Assembly (NCBI RefSeq): GCF_910589235.1
Contig: NC_060962.1
Coordinates: 1,955,732 to 2,019,731, forward strand
Reading direction: 5' to 3'
Source of the DNA: Vespa crabro
Lineage: Eukaryota; Arthropoda; Insecta; Hymenoptera; Vespidae
Length of the DNA stretch: 64,000 bases
Position numbers and translations under genes: made by a program. Positions within the stretch are counted from its first letter, which is position 1; each line of letters starts with the position of its first letter. Shown here in pieces: positions 39,013 through 52,411 of the stretch. A model generated the notes under the pieces. The model saw nothing but the letters and a program-made list of their open reading frames with translations, was not told where the DNA came from and did no database searches.

Positions 39013-39086
39013 TTCAAGAGAAAAAGAGAAGAAAAAAATTGAGTTAATTGTTTTCGAAAGACATTCGATGAATTAAATCTTTGTAT
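38876..39086. repeat. 75-bp direct duplication flanking a (TA)n tract
   Basis: Copy 1 (38876-38950) and copy 2 (39012-39086) are both 75 bp and differ at three positions by eye. Between them is a TA tract (about 38947-39010). Each copy ends in TTTGTAT leading into TA repeats, so the duplication unit probably included the tract. Confidence 0.9.
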
Positions 39087-39839
39087 ATATAACATATGCA
39101 CAAATGCTTGTATTATTTTTACGTTTATTTTTTATTTATTATTATCACTTTTAATTTATTGGTATCTTTGTACTTAATTAATTTAAAATGCTTAAGTAGT
39201 TTAAAAAACTTTAGAAGTCTTAATTATCGTTAATAAACGTTTAATTTATCTTAAATAATATAATTTTAATTAATAGATAATTTTGTATAAAGGAAGAATG
39301 CGTCATGTTGAATTTCGAAAGTTGATTTTTTTCGAAATAAATTCACTTCTGCATCTGCGAATCGAATTCATTTCCTTTTTGCTTGTTTCTTTTCCTCTCT
39401 ATTTTCTTACGGTGAATCACAAAGCACAGTTATATGGATTTGCATATTTTTATTTCATTCGTTTCGGCTAATGTCCTTAGAAAACGAGCAAAATTTTATT
39501 GTAGATTTTTGTGCAAATCGATCTCGTCTCGTAGGGAAGTTAATTACAAGGTGATTCCTCTCGGCCTCTTTTTTGTTTTTTGTTTTTTCTCTTTAAAATT
39601 ATAACGCTATAAAACATCGTGCCGTGTAAAAAGTCTTGAAATGCGGTTACTATTTATTTCAGAATTTATTAATTAATTTATTTCAGAAATAAAAACGTAC
39701 TAGTGGATAATAAAAATTATAATGAAGAATTCCTACTAAGATTAACTACTTTCTGGAAAAATATTCCTTTTAGTTTATAGATTACAGTACATATTATAGT
39801 ATTATTTATTAAAGGATAGAATTAGTTCAAAATAAATAT

Positions 39840-39842
<3 letters not shown>
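39087..39842. other. AT-rich spacer, no gene seen
   Basis: A 62-codon ORF at 39283-39471 has no features I can name. Nothing else was found. Confidence 0.45.
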
Positions 39843-39897
<55 letters not shown>

Positions 39898-39973
39898 TAT
39901 ATACACACACATATAAATATATGTTATTTTATATATTTGTTATTATATTATAAAATAACATATTATTTTATAT

Positions 39974-40024
<51 letters not shown>
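39843..40024. repeat. Two (TA)n tracts flanking a 12-bp inverted repeat
   Basis: TA tracts lie at about 39843-39892 and 39979-40024. Between them TGTTATTTTATA (39922-39933) is repeated in inverse orientation at 39949-39960, a stem of 12 with a 15-base loop. The whole 180 bp is almost pure A+T and could form several alternative hairpins. Confidence 0.85.
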
Positions 40025-40027
<3 letters not shown>

Positions 40028-42766
40028 AGTATTAACTAACCTAAATTATTTATAAATCTTTATGGAGAATAAAACTAATTAATGAAGACAGAGTAATAAA
40101 TTCAGAATTTCCTAACTTCTGGATTTTTTGAATCGCTTTAATTCATGAGGAAGAAAGCATCAATGAAGGACTCGAAATCGTAAAAGTTTTCTAACAGAGA
40201 AAAATTAATGTAATTCGTTAGATAGTTAACGAGATATGTATTTAACAAAGCAATTCGGTTTCTCATTTCTCCTTCTCGATTTCCGATTAAGATTTTTTTT
40301 CCTTGCGTCATCTTGTCCCAATCTCATTTAAGTTTCAATTACCGTTTCTTCTGCTTTTTCATCGACGATGAAACGTCATTCAATAATGATACGAGATTGT
40401 GAAACTCTTCTAAAGATCAAGTCCAAAAATCCGACAAATATGAAACTCGAATAAAGTTCATTAATATTCTCTCTAAAAATCTTCTTAATTATGGTATCTA
40501 TCACTTTCTACACGAATAACATTATAGATAGAAGAGAGAGTCTTAATAATAATAAACAAACAAAAAATACTAGAGAGTCTCACTAGTAAAATATAATACG
40601 TACGTTTTCTTAAATTATAACGTAAAAACGATAAGAAAATATGTCGAATATGTTTCTTGTAAAACACATACACACATTCATGGAATAAATTATTTCGCTT
40701 GAAAGCCAAAGGCGAACACGATTGATCTGGTTTTGCCAATTTTTCGTCGGATAACGGTCAGTTTTTATTTCGACGTTGCGCCATGCACAAGTAAAGACTT
40801 TAGCAAAGAGTAAAATTTGGCACATTATATCGAAGAAAGCGGATACCTGTTTCTTGCCGACTCGTATCCATTACATTCGTTATATGGTGGGTGGATCACG
40901 ATGGAAAGCGAGCCAAACGATCTTATTCATGTACGACTCTTTTTTGCGAGTATGCCACGGGAGAGAAGCCTTGTCAGCACGTTCCAAGATTGCTCCGGAT
41001 TCGTCAATCACGAATAAAGGAATTGCGGTTGCACGCCGATAATAATAATCGTATATGACCGACATTTCTTGACGTTCATCTCATTTTGATCGTTTTCTAA
41101 CCAGTTTTCTTTTTAAAAAATATCATTTAAATAATACGAAACTTTTTTTTTAGATTCTAAATTACGAATAAATAACATTTATATTTATATGACAATTTGA
41201 TTATTTGTTAATAATTTCTTATCTATATAATATACCAATGACAATAATAAAAGCGTTGATGTTACTGATAAATCACGTACTATAATGAATTACTATTGAT
41301 ACTTTTCATATATATAAAACATCATTGAATTAGAATCTTGAAGATACATTTACTGTCTGACTAAAATACCCTTGTACATCTCTTCAAAGATCAAGATAAT
41401 TCTAACTCGATTTAACAAAGTTACTTCTTGGAAAGAGCGTGCAATATGGTAGCATGTAAATGTGCAATTTCTTAGCTTCCCAACGAGTTATCATGATAAT
41501 AATCTTGGAAGTAACTAATTTATCGTGACAAAGAAAAGAAAATAAACGAAATTGGGAATCCTTGTTATCCTTGATGATAATAGTCCCATTATTTTCACAT
41601 TTTGTGAATTACGAATGCGTATGATTTTATGCTCTAATGTTTACTACGAGAGATCATATCGATGTTAGAGATACTATCACTATCTAAAGTTCACCGATTA
41701 TTTATTTGGTGGCTAATAACTCATTAGAAAGGAGTGTTCCTGTGATAATCTCGAGGAAGACGTACCTCTTTCTTAATGAGAGCTTAATTGTCCGATAATG
41801 GGGCATTGGGAGAAAAATGTAGGAAGAAATAAATAATAATAATAACAATGATGATAAAACCGGTCGCGAGTGATCGCACGTTAACGAGTGAATGATCACG
41901 CACTTACAATTAGACGCTCATAATATAAACCTCGATCGCTTATCGCGTAAGGTTGCAATATGCCGGAGGCGCCATAGTAAAATTCATGTAAAGAAATTAA
42001 TTTATCGCTCTTAAGCTCTCTGAGAACTTGTTCGCCATCCTGATAGCGAGATGAGAAGGTTTCCTGGGAAATGATGAAAACTTAATAATTTTTTCTTCGA
42101 AATTCTCTCGATAACGATACTCTTAAAAGATAATTAAGTTTTGCGACTTAACCATTTGCATAATTCATTTGAAATGATTCATATAAAATTCACAAAGACG
42201 GTTAGCATCAAAATATTCTTTTTTTTCTTTTTCTTTTAATAAATTAGTAATGAACCATTGATGAATTTGAAACAAATTCATCGTGCTTGGTACAAATGAA
42301 TCGGAAGCTTTCCTCATGTGCAAGATAATCACGTTAATGAACAAGTAGAAAAGTAGTTGATCTCTGCAAGGGAACCGCACAAGACGTTTAAGATTTAATT
42401 ATCGTGGTAACAGTGAAAGAAGAAAGGCCCACGAAGAAACTTTCCAGGATTCCGCATCATGGAGACCCTTTATTAGGTAATCGAGTAATACGAAGGTAAT
42501 GACACATCCCAAGACTGGTCTCCCAGTCTGTATTACGACTTCAAGGCTGCCAATTCAAGAAAGGATGCCATTAATTTTCTACGGTGCACCTGGATTCTAA
42601 TGGATCAACGATTGAATCATTCTTGCTTAGTCATCGCGTTAGCTTGCAATGAAATCCCTTTCTCCGTTCGCGTGATTAGAATCCGCAAATAATACGCGAG
42701 ATCGATGTCCGACATATTTATTGAAATTCAACTAAATTGTACAAATTAACGTCAGGGACAAACGTC

Positions 42767-42770
<4 letters not shown>
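40025..42770. other. Gene-poor spacer
   Basis: Less AT-rich islands lie at 40700-41050 and 42400-42620. In the first, three frames are open at once on both strands, which argues for chance. The second holds a 33-residue ORF (42499-42600) that I cannot identify. No gene can be supported. Confidence 0.4.

Positions 42771-42833
<63 letters not shown>
42771..42833. repeat. (TA)n microsatellite
   Basis: About 31 perfect TA units. Confidence 0.95.
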
Positions 42834-42836
<3 letters not shown>

Positions 42837-44562
42837 AACAACTCAATTATTCTCAATCGATCGTACGAATTGATATCGAAAATCGAAGAATAAGCCGAAC
42901 GAAGTTTCATTATAAAAGCATCGATATCAAACTTTTTGTTTTCTTTGACTTCTCTCTTGTCGAACTTTCTCCTTATATAGAAATTCTCTTTTTTTTAAGA
43001 ATGGTCAAACATTTCGATCACTTACTCGAAAGAAAATCTCTCGATCTTTCCGATCTATTTCGAAGCAACACATGGATTTTGCAAGCTGTGTATCATTATT
43101 TCCCGTTAAGTATCGAAAGCAAACAACCAAGAAGTCGTTACTTTCTCCGAGTACTCGTCAATTTCATGGGCACGCGCTCGGCAGGCCAGCCAAGCGTGCG
43201 CGAACGCCCGTGAAAGGATTAGAAAAAGATCGTGTAAAAGCCGTTTGATGATCTCGTACGTGATAATTGTTAGTCGGACGAAAAGCGGAGAGTGAAAGTA
43301 TCTTAAGACAGCAAATGATCGATAGAAATGGATTTGATGTTCTCGTTAAGCTCGTAATAACGTCTATTAAAGGAGGAAAGAATCGCAAAAAAAGGATTCG
43401 ATGAGAACGTGACTTGGAAACGACTTTAACCGCTTGTTGGTTAGTCGAATCTAGAATGTTAATGAAAAAGTTCTTTTTCTTTTCTCCTTCTCTCTCTCCC
43501 TCTCTCTCTCTCTCTCTTTCTCTTTCTCTTTCTCTCTGTCTCTCTCTTTGTCTCTCTTTCTTTCTGTCTCTCTGTTGTCTACTCGTTCAAAAGAACCTTA
43601 CCTATTGTATACTATTTGACACACTCCCTTCATTTTCCATCTTTTTTTTCTTTTCTTCATTGTTTTCAAGCAAACGCATTCAGTACAGCATACGATCAAA
43701 CTGATGATTCTGCATAATTTTCTTTTTCCTGCAGAATCCGGATAGCCTTCATTTCCGTTAAATAAAAATAGAATTTGAGTGACCTACTATCTTGTACGAT
43801 ATTATGAATAGTCTGCTAAAGGAAACGTATCGAATGGCTGAAAAAGGAGAAAAAATTAATTGCTTCCTATGATAATAGTAGAACGAAGACGAATAACGTT
43901 CCGGTGATAGTTGCTTTTATTAATGATGGGTTGGTACACGTTTAATTATACGAAAATCTTGTTGGATCGATTAGTTCAATATAAATTTTAGCCTTTCTAA
44001 TCTTTCTATAATCCTACAATAAAGTACTCTTTTAACGTATCTTTAACGTATTTTTGTAAAAATTTTTTATCATTGATCAAGAGAATCAATGAATGAATCT
44101 ATTCAGAAAAGGAAATTAAAACCAGGACATAAAACAGGACATGATTCTAGAACAGGTTCATCAAGACCAGAATCAAGATTAAAATTATATTATAATAATT
44201 CGAATTAATACGTACATAAAAAATTTAACTATCGTGCACGAAGATTTATAAAAAATGAAAACTCTATTATTTCAAGCGAATGTGATAGCTAATAAATAAA
44301 CGCGGGAAAGCTTTACAGTTAAGCGTTCTTAGAGTACATCTTCCTCGTCTTCGCTTCCCAGAGAGTAACTCGCTGATTAACGAGAGATTAAAAGCACGAG
44401 GCAGACGTGACGCGTGTTTGGAATGCTTTCGATTTTATCTGATCAAAGGTAACAGCGACTCTGTACTATGTAGGAAAGGAAACGATGCCGAGAAAGATGT
44501 GGATAGAAGGGAGAAGAATGAGAAGAGCTGTTTCTCTGCTGGTGAAGTAAAGAAGATAATAC

Positions 44563-44565
<3 letters not shown>
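42834..44565. other. Gene-poor spacer with a (CT)n tract
   Basis: It holds the CT tract at 43484-43573 and a 70-codon ORF (43001-43213) without recognised features. No gene is supported. Confidence 0.4.
43484..43573. repeat. (CT)n microsatellite, interrupted
   Basis: CT units are interrupted by CTTT and GTCT variants. Confidence 0.9.
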
Positions 44566-44614
<49 letters not shown>

Positions 44615-44627
44615 GGGAGAGAGAGAA
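44566..44627. repeat. (GA)n microsatellite
   Basis: About 22 perfect GA units, then AAGGGGGA and a few more GA units. Confidence 0.95.
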
Positions 44628-45220
44628 ATAATGGTTTCATTTCATGAGAATCCATACAAACCGACGGTACTTTCTTCCTAACTTGATTAATGATTCAAAT
44701 TTCCAAAAATCAATTTCGCTGTAAACGAATAATTATTATATTTCTATGACCGATGATGCTAACATATTTTATCTAAAACGTTTAATTTCTTCAGCCGTTT
44801 TGTGAAAATTATTTTTATGAATAGAATCGATAGAATCGAATCTATTCATTTATATGTTTGATATATAGATCTTAATCGAGACAAAATTGATATTATTACA
44901 TGTTTGATTTTCTAAATTTTTTTCAAAATTAAAAAAAGACATGAAAATTTGAAAGGAACTACGAAGAAATTTCAGTAACAGTCCCGCTCATTCCCGTTAA
45001 GTTAAAGATCCACGGATTATTATGTTAATGGTACTTTAGCTAATTGTCCGTATTTTATCCAGTTCTCACACAAAAATCACATTTTTAAACGAATAAAAGG
45101 CGTGCACACGCGAGCAAACACGTGTAAGATGATATGTTTGTAGATAGACGTTACTTGTGTTCATTTATAACTTCCTTCCTGAGAAATTATGTCTAGTACC
45201 GTGTAAACAGGATTAACACG

Positions 45221-45230
45221 TTGACGTCAA
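45221..45230. promoter_or_regulatory. Palindromic CRE
   Basis: TTGACGTCAA contains the full cAMP-response element TGACGTCA. No promoter or gene is seen near it, so function is uncertain. Confidence 0.3.
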
Positions 45231-46340
45231 AAGGGAGTCTAGGATAAAACGGTGAAAACAAATTATTTGAGTACTTGAGTATTTTGTTGAACGATAAACT
45301 AAAAAAAACATTTAGAAAGATAATTTTATTTTCTATATTAAAAAAATATCAATGATCACAAAGAATTCCTTCGATAAATAACAAAGAAAAATATGAAGAG
45401 ATAGAAGAAAACGAGCGAAGTGCATAGAACGTATGTTAGTGAGAAATAAATTGCCGACGAGGAGCTACTGGAGAATATCTAACCATCACGATACGGTATT
45501 TTCTATCTGTTTGAATCACAAAATCTTGTCCCGTTTCGGGCGCCATAGTATCGCAACTTGAACAGTTCGCACGTCGCCTAACGATGAACGTGTATCCATC
45601 CATCCAAGTGCATAAACGTTTCCTAATTCCTCGAACAATCGTATCACGATATACAACAATGTTAACGTACTTCTATAAAAATCATAAATTGTTAAAGAAT
45701 GCGTACGCGTTTGAGAGGAATAAATGGAGGATTGTCTTTCTTCTTTTTCTTTTATTTTTTTTTTTTAAATTATATATCCTATAAAAGAGATTTAAAATAT
45801 TCACGGTACGATGGACGAAAATTAGCGAAATACAATTTATCGTATCCTTTAATTTCCTTTGAAGGCGGTAGTTTAGAAGCTCGCGTGACGTAATGATAAT
45901 GCATTCCCACCTTCACGCTCACCGTGGCACGTACAAGAAGGCAACGGGGTGGCAAACGGCCGCTAGCTACATACTTGCTAGATAGCTGGTACCAGTAGAA
46001 CTAAGGAGAGGGACGAAGAGGGGATGACGAAACGTGATTAACAAACGCGATCAGTGTAGCTCGATGCCCGAGATAATTCAAGAAGGGCAACCGGCTTCGA
46101 TCAATATTTATAACGTGTGTCTTCTCGTCTACCATCTCTTTTTCTTTCTCTCCTTCTCATTCGCTCTTTCTCTCTCTTCTTCTTCTTCTTCTCTATTCTA
46201 TAGCCTGTTCCTTGCATGTCTAGAACCTTTCCACCTCTCGCCTTCGCGTTTGTGCACGCGTATAAGCGTGCCAAGGTACTCCAATGCCATACACGCATTT
46301 TCTGTTCTCGCGAGAAATGCCAACAACGGTCTGTCGAGAC

Positions 46341-46370
46341 GTTTTATTTTATTTTATTTTATTTTATTTT
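46341..46370. repeat. (TTTTA)n pentanucleotide repeat
   Basis: About six TTTTA units, pure. Confidence 0.9.
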
Positions 46371-47128
46371 CGCGTGGGTGCACGTTCAAATCTTCTTACG
46401 TACAATGATTTAATAAAAATAGAAACGACTCGCTTGTCGGATTAACTTGACGTTCAATTTAAAATTTATTTTAGAAGTGACTGTAATATATATGGAAAAA
46501 AAAGAACAAAAATTGATACCATTAAAGCAGATATCTTGAAACGAAATAACATATATAACTTTAAAATAACATATATAACTTTTTAATTTTTAACGCTGTT
46601 ATAAGATAACAAGTGTCTCTCTGTCAAAGAGAGAGGAATTACGGGCGGAAGAAATTGACAGAAACCTTCTCGGTATTTCAATATTACTCTGGAACTCAGT
46701 AATTACTGGTCTTGATCACTGATTAAGTCATAATTTTACAATTAATATTTATAAATTATAATTTTATTAAACCGCTTCGTTGTTTCTTTTTCCTTTTTCT
46801 TTTTCTTTTTTATAAAACGAACAAATTGTCGAGAAAGAAAGAATTCATTAAACGGAATTTTTATCTGACAGGCCATCGAGTAGAATCTTTCACCGTTGGG
46901 GATGTTCGAGACGTTTGAGAAACTTCGTAGAAAATTAAGGGATCCCGTTCACACGTTAATTTGGATTCGTAATTGTTCGACGAGCCGGAAGTACAAGGTA
47001 TTTCACAGTATGTTGCGACGTATTCTTCTCACAGCTCGCATCTCGGATGGCAACTAACACCGGGAAGATTCCTTCATCGTAATTTTTATCTTACTTATAT
47101 CATTCTATTCGGCTTTCCTTGCTTAGCG

Positions 47129-47177
47129 TTAAAAAAAAAAGAAAAAAGAAAAAAGAAAAAAGAAAAAAGAAAAAAGT
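47129..47177. repeat. (GAAAAAA)n heptanucleotide repeat
   Basis: After a run of ten A there are five GAAAAAA units with 7-bp spacing. Confidence 0.9.
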
Positions 47178-49297
47178 GAAAAAAGGAACGAATTACAATG
47201 TATTATTGTTTCTGCTGGCCAACTACAATCTTCTAGTGCAAAATTAATTAATGTAGTAAATTTTATATTATAGTCCATATTATTATCCATAATTTTTGTA
47301 TGTTTGTCCCTTATAAAGGATAACGTTACCAAGAATAAAAGTAATTCCTTTAGTAGTACCTTTTAAAATTTTATTAATATTTATTTCTTCATTATTATTA
47401 TCAACATTATCATAATCGTTTATAACTTATACCGATGAAAAAAAATAAAAATAACTTGTAAGATCATGCGATATCATATGTAAATGTTAGAAAGAAACGT
47501 GATAAAGATAACTCGTAAATACTTATTTCAAAAATATTATACAACTGATTTTAGCTTCTTTAATTTTCATGAAAATACTAGACATATCGTCGCATAAAAG
47601 TCCGCCTACCTTTCTATTCTTTATAGGATTTAATTATATATTGCGAGAACTAGAGATATTAACCTACATAAACCTACCGTAGAATGTACATATTGAAGTT
47701 AATTGCAGTATTACAGAAGAGTTCTTAACAGAATCCCAAATGATAAAGCTCGCCGCGTGGAACAAAATATCTTAATTGGTTCCACTCTAAATTTTAATGA
47801 CAAATTAAATTAAACGCTTCCTAAACTCGAACCTTCTTCGCGGAAATTAACAATAAAGAATAAAATAAAGAATAAAATAAAGAGCAATAACGCATGTTTA
47901 GAAAGTCTACAATAAAATTAAAGTAACTGAGTGTAACCTGATTATAATTTAAAAATTCTCAATGCGTTAACAAAATACCGTAAATGATCATATAATAGAA
48001 ACGATTAATGTTTTAAAGCAGGAAAGCAAGAAAGTGCAGTTGCTGAATAGACACGTAAGAATGAAATTAAAATGGAACAAGATAGACATGAAAAAAAAAG
48101 AAATAAAAGGGAAATGCATCCATGTCCACAAAGCATCATAAACAGATCTCCTACGTTATAATTAGTTATTCTTAAGGCAATCAATTTTTATCATGGCAAT
48201 AAAACCGTCAATTATCATGTTATACCAGTAATTAATGCTTTTCATCGTTGATTTCTTATCGTTCAGCATTTATTAAAACGTGTTTTATAAACACATCTAT
48301 CGATGAAGAAAGTGCGAAGGGCATATTTCTACTTAATCATTTACCACCATATGCTAATATATTTAAATCAACTGCGATAATAATTTATGATATTCTAAAG
48401 TGTTACGATGAACTATTAATTGTAAATAAAGAATAAATTGCATGTGCAACATGATTTAAATTTCTTTCAAAGATAACGTCATTACTTCAATTCTCTTTTA
48501 TCATGGAATTTCTGGTAATGAAAACTTTCATAAAACTATTTAAAAAAGTGGGAACAGATAATATGGATGTGCTTAAAGAAATATATATTTTCAGTGAATG
48601 AATTTAAAAAAAAAATTACTCTTTACCTAATCCAATTATATAAAATTACATAATATTTGGTATAACAAGATAATAATTAATATTCTACGTAATTAATTCT
48701 CGTTTTCTCTTAAATGTTTCAAAAGGAATCATGTATGAGTTTGAAAGAAGATGTCTCAGGTAGAACTTGAAAAATCCGTATCAAACGAGATAGAAGAAAT
48801 CAGGGACGAAGACACGTTCGTCATTACACTAAGATCGCCATTTGAAACTTTACGAATATGGAGCGGAATGTCGATGTCGTTTACTCATCAGAAGTGTCGT
48901 GTGCCGTTCTTTGAGTATCAAGAAATGGTCGTACATTCCGTTTTGTAGATAGTGTACGACGACGAGTCGAAGAAATCACGCAGGATGAAGTTTCGCACAG
49001 GAAATAAAGAGGACAGCTTTTCCCGCAAAGAGAAACGATGATCGATCTAGATTTTTGCACGATCCAAGATCATCGGACGATAGAGTTGGATATAGTTGTT
49101 AATGATCTTCGAAACGTTGATAAATAGGAAAAATATTGTCTGCATAAACAGAAAAAAAAAGGAAAGATTGAATTTGGAAACTTGTTAATTTAGATTAAAG
49201 ATAAATGGTATGAGGTTTGTACTATAAATTGCGATAAATTAATTGAGAGTAATATAAAATATAAAATTAGAGAATTGGCAAAAAAGGAAAAGTAAAG

Positions 49298-49298
49298 G

Positions 49299-49358
<60 letters not shown>
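49298..49358. repeat. (GA)n microsatellite
   Basis: About 29 GA units with two short AA interruptions at the left end. Confidence 0.95.
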
Positions 49359-49359
<1 letters not shown>

Positions 49360-49592
49360 AAAATGCCAAATACACCATATTGCAAATAAAATTACGAAAA
49401 CAGTGAAACTTACAGTCGGATTTTACTAGCTTGTTGGCTTTAAAGGATAGCACGTGAGCGTAATAAATAAGTTGTTGGCGTCTGTAAATGCATCGGTAAA
49501 TGTCTCTTCCATAGTCGATTAGTTCTTTAATGAACGCATCTAGTGTAGAATTTGAATTGTGCGATGAAACATAGGAAGCACCTGAATATGTC

Positions 49593-49602
49593 TCTTTCTT
49601 TC

Positions 49603-49643
<41 letters not shown>

Positions 49644-49671
49644 TCTCTCTCTCTTTCTCCCTATTTCTCTC
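49593..49671. repeat. (CT)n microsatellite
   Basis: CT units with CTTT and CTCC interruptions, 235 bp beyond a GA tract on the same strand. The two are inversely complementary. Confidence 0.9.
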
Positions 49672-50587
49672 TAACATCTGACAACTTATCAATATTGAAA
49701 GCAACGGTTTACCGGTCGCAATTAGACGTGACTTTGGACAATGACTAGCCCGTCTTCATTGCGTTATAAAATGATGAATCGAGGCTGATAATGAGGATGC
49801 TCACGTGTAGCGGTATTCCACAGAAATAAACTGCACGATCTGAAAACAGATTGCAAGCATGGGGCATGTTTCGAAATATCTTTTACTGAACGCGATATAC
49901 GACCGATCATCCTTCATCGTCTCTAGGAAAACCATCATTTCTACTTCCTCCTCTTTGGAGTTCGATCGCCACCCCCCATGAAAGTTTAACGAACCAGCCA
50001 AATTGAAGTTTCTATTTTCAAATGGTCATTTTTAGTTCGATCATTCTATAACTCGAACATCCTAAGTATTGCTGGAAATATAACGGAATATTTTTCTTTT
50101 GTATGTTTCTTTTTTATTGTCTGATCAAATATTTTTACTTATGAATTTTTCATTTTCTAAATATCAAGAATCGAAGAAATTTCGTTCAAAAATTTCATCT
50201 ATAAACTTTCATTTCCTTTCCGTATAATTTATAATACGTAGAATATAGGTAATAAATTATTATAAATTTTTATAATTCCTTATTGTAATGTCAACACTTC
50301 ATAAAATTTATAAATTATAAATAAGTAAAGGCGATCAATCGCAAAATACGATACGAGCAAATTATATTCACATCAATATCGAGCGAGCCATCAAGATCTA
50401 TCTCTTTCACAAGGTATATCTACCGATCCTGTCGCTATCGGAAGCAGCGAAACCGACGATAAACGTCGAACGTAAACTCAGCCTAAGGAAAGAAGACGCC
50501 GACTGTAATCGCAGGAGCGAGCTATTACATGGCCGCTCTGCGTCTAACACGACGTGACACGCGTTCTTTGCCACCGCAACGAGATTG

Positions 50588-50629
<42 letters not shown>

Positions 50630-52232
50630 ATCTGTTTATCTCTCTCTCTCTCTCACTATCTCTCTCTATTTCTCTCTCTCTCTTCCTCTCTAACTTTCTT
50701 TTTCTCGAAGGAAGACGAACAAGACGATAAGAGGTAGACTGTAAGTACACGTAGGTATACCTACTACTCGGCTTCGTCGAAAGGGACGAAAAGTTTCGAG
50801 TTCGCGCGAACGATCGAGGATCAATCATCGGGATCGATCGACGGAAGAAAATTAATTCACCGCGAAGTCCGTGGCAGATCGTTAATAAATGGCGAACAAG
50901 GGTGGCAAGGCTCGTGCGAGATGAGCTCGGAGAAAAGTCGTGTAATACGGTGTATGTAGATAGGATGTTACATGGGTATATTGGAATGTGTGCATGCATG
51001 AATCTGTTCGGAGGGAGAGAAATGCGAAGATAAGTGCGTGGAATCGGACGAGTCCAGCTTCCCATCTACTCGAAGCTGTTCGGAATTACGAGTCGTGCTT
51101 TTGCGTGAAATCCGAGATGAAACGTACAGAAAGGTTATTCTCGGAGAATCGACATCGTCCCTCGGTCGACGATAAATTGAGTACATTCGCACTGCAAAAC
51201 TATTGCGAATTCGTTTTGTCGTCCCTTTATATTCACTTTGCTATTTTAATTTCTTTTATACGAAGATACTACGATTCACGCGTTGAAGTTTCCGTATCGT
51301 TAGATCGAACGACTGTTTTATTATATAGATTTATAAGTTATCAATCAATTCCTTTTCTTTATGTATTTTATTTTATTTATTTTATTCCGTAAAATCAAAA
51401 GTTATATAAACGAATGAAATTATATAACAAAATTTCTTTGATATCGGGCGATTGAAACATTTTTAGAAAAAATCGACGAAAATAAAAGTCGATTCGTCAT
51501 TAATTCTATAAGACAAATTTTTCAAATTTTCATTATCATTAGAAATCTAGAAATAGTACAAAGGACATAATAAAAGATGAAAAGTGTCGTGTTTGAGAGC
51601 AAAAGTGACTTTCAGAGGGAGATGAAAAATGACGGGAGAATTGAAAGGAGAGGGCAGGAAGAGTGTAACCGTCGCCGAAAGAGAAGCGAGTCGAAGGAAA
51701 GTGTGCCGTGTCTGTCCTAGACCGAGCATATTGCCTTTTCTTATCCAGAGGGGGGCATCGTTCTTCGGGTAGCAAGGCGAAGAGGTTCGCGAGGAGAGCC
51801 CGTTGGGCTAGCACAGGTGGGGGCAGCGACATAAGTACGAGACAGCCTTAAGAAAAGCCTTCATTCTGATAGCAGATCGCGATCCACGGGAGTCGGTGAA
51901 CTTGCGCGTTACTCCTTACACTTTGGGTATTTAACGGAAAAGAAGGGGACTTTTTTTGATAGTTTGAACTTCCCGCTGAATTTGAACCTTCATTCAATAA
52001 CTGTGTTTTAAATAAAGTTATGATACGTTTCGAATAATTTTCTCGGCGTAAGTTCAAACATTTTTTTTTTACGGAAAGAGAAAGAAAAAGAAGAAGAAGA
52101 AGTAGAAGAAGAAGAGGAAGTGATCATTCAAGGCAAGGATCCAAAAAAAAAATTCCCCCAAGGACGACGTCGAGAGTTCGAGTGTAAGTGCGAACAAACT
52201 TAAGACGTTGTATATATTACATACGTACGTAG

Positions 52233-52236
<4 letters not shown>
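49672..52236. other. GC-richer spacer, possible regulatory or 5'-exon region
   Basis: From about 50.4 to 51.3 kb and 51.55 to 51.9 kb the sequence is less AT-rich and CpG-containing, as around insect promoters. ORFs of 97 to 145 codons are open in several overlapping frames on both strands, so none is persuasive. A CT array lies at 50590-50691 and a GAA-rich run at 52090-52120. Confidence 0.4.
50590..50691. repeat. (CT)n microsatellite, interrupted
   Basis: CT units with CACTAT and CTATTT interruptions over about 100 bp. Confidence 0.9.
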
Positions 52237-52293
<57 letters not shown>

Positions 52294-52294
52294 G
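52237..52294. repeat. (TA)n microsatellite
   Basis: About 28 TA units with one TGTA interruption. Confidence 0.95.
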
Positions 52295-52411
52295 TAATTA
52301 CGCGAAACGTTGTACACGGTGTATTGAGAACGCGTTCACGGCTTCAACAACGAAGGTTTACGTAAGCGCAAGGCCGATGATCGTTTCCTCTTGGAAATCT
52401 AATGGCAATTG

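Larger units (their letters stand above)
44628..49297. other. Gene-poor spacer
   Basis: 4.7 kb with a perfect CRE palindrome (45221-45230), a GC-richer island at 45540-46400 and two short arrays. A 65-codon ORF starting at an ATG (48751-48948) begins MSQVELEKSVSNEIEEIRDE. It looks protein-like but has no domain or gene context. No gene is supported. Confidence 0.4.

Noticed and set aside
40776..41065. Three overlapping ORFs of 61-88 codons
   Set aside because: They occupy both strands and two frames of the same segment, and no one frame is favoured.
42499..42600. 33-residue ORF starting MTHPKTGLPV
   Set aside because: Too short, with no splice partner or homology I can recognise; the segment may be conserved for noncoding reasons.
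50628..51392. Long ORFs on both strands (145 codons minus, 134 codons plus)
   Set aside because: They overlap on opposite strands. Part is CT repeat, and no domain or splice context was found; low stop density in a GC-richer island explains them.
51539..51832. 97-codon minus-strand ORF rich in Pro, Ser and Phe
   Set aside because: Another minus frame is open over the same bases, there is no recognisable domain, and the composition is what a GC-richer purine-rich strand gives.
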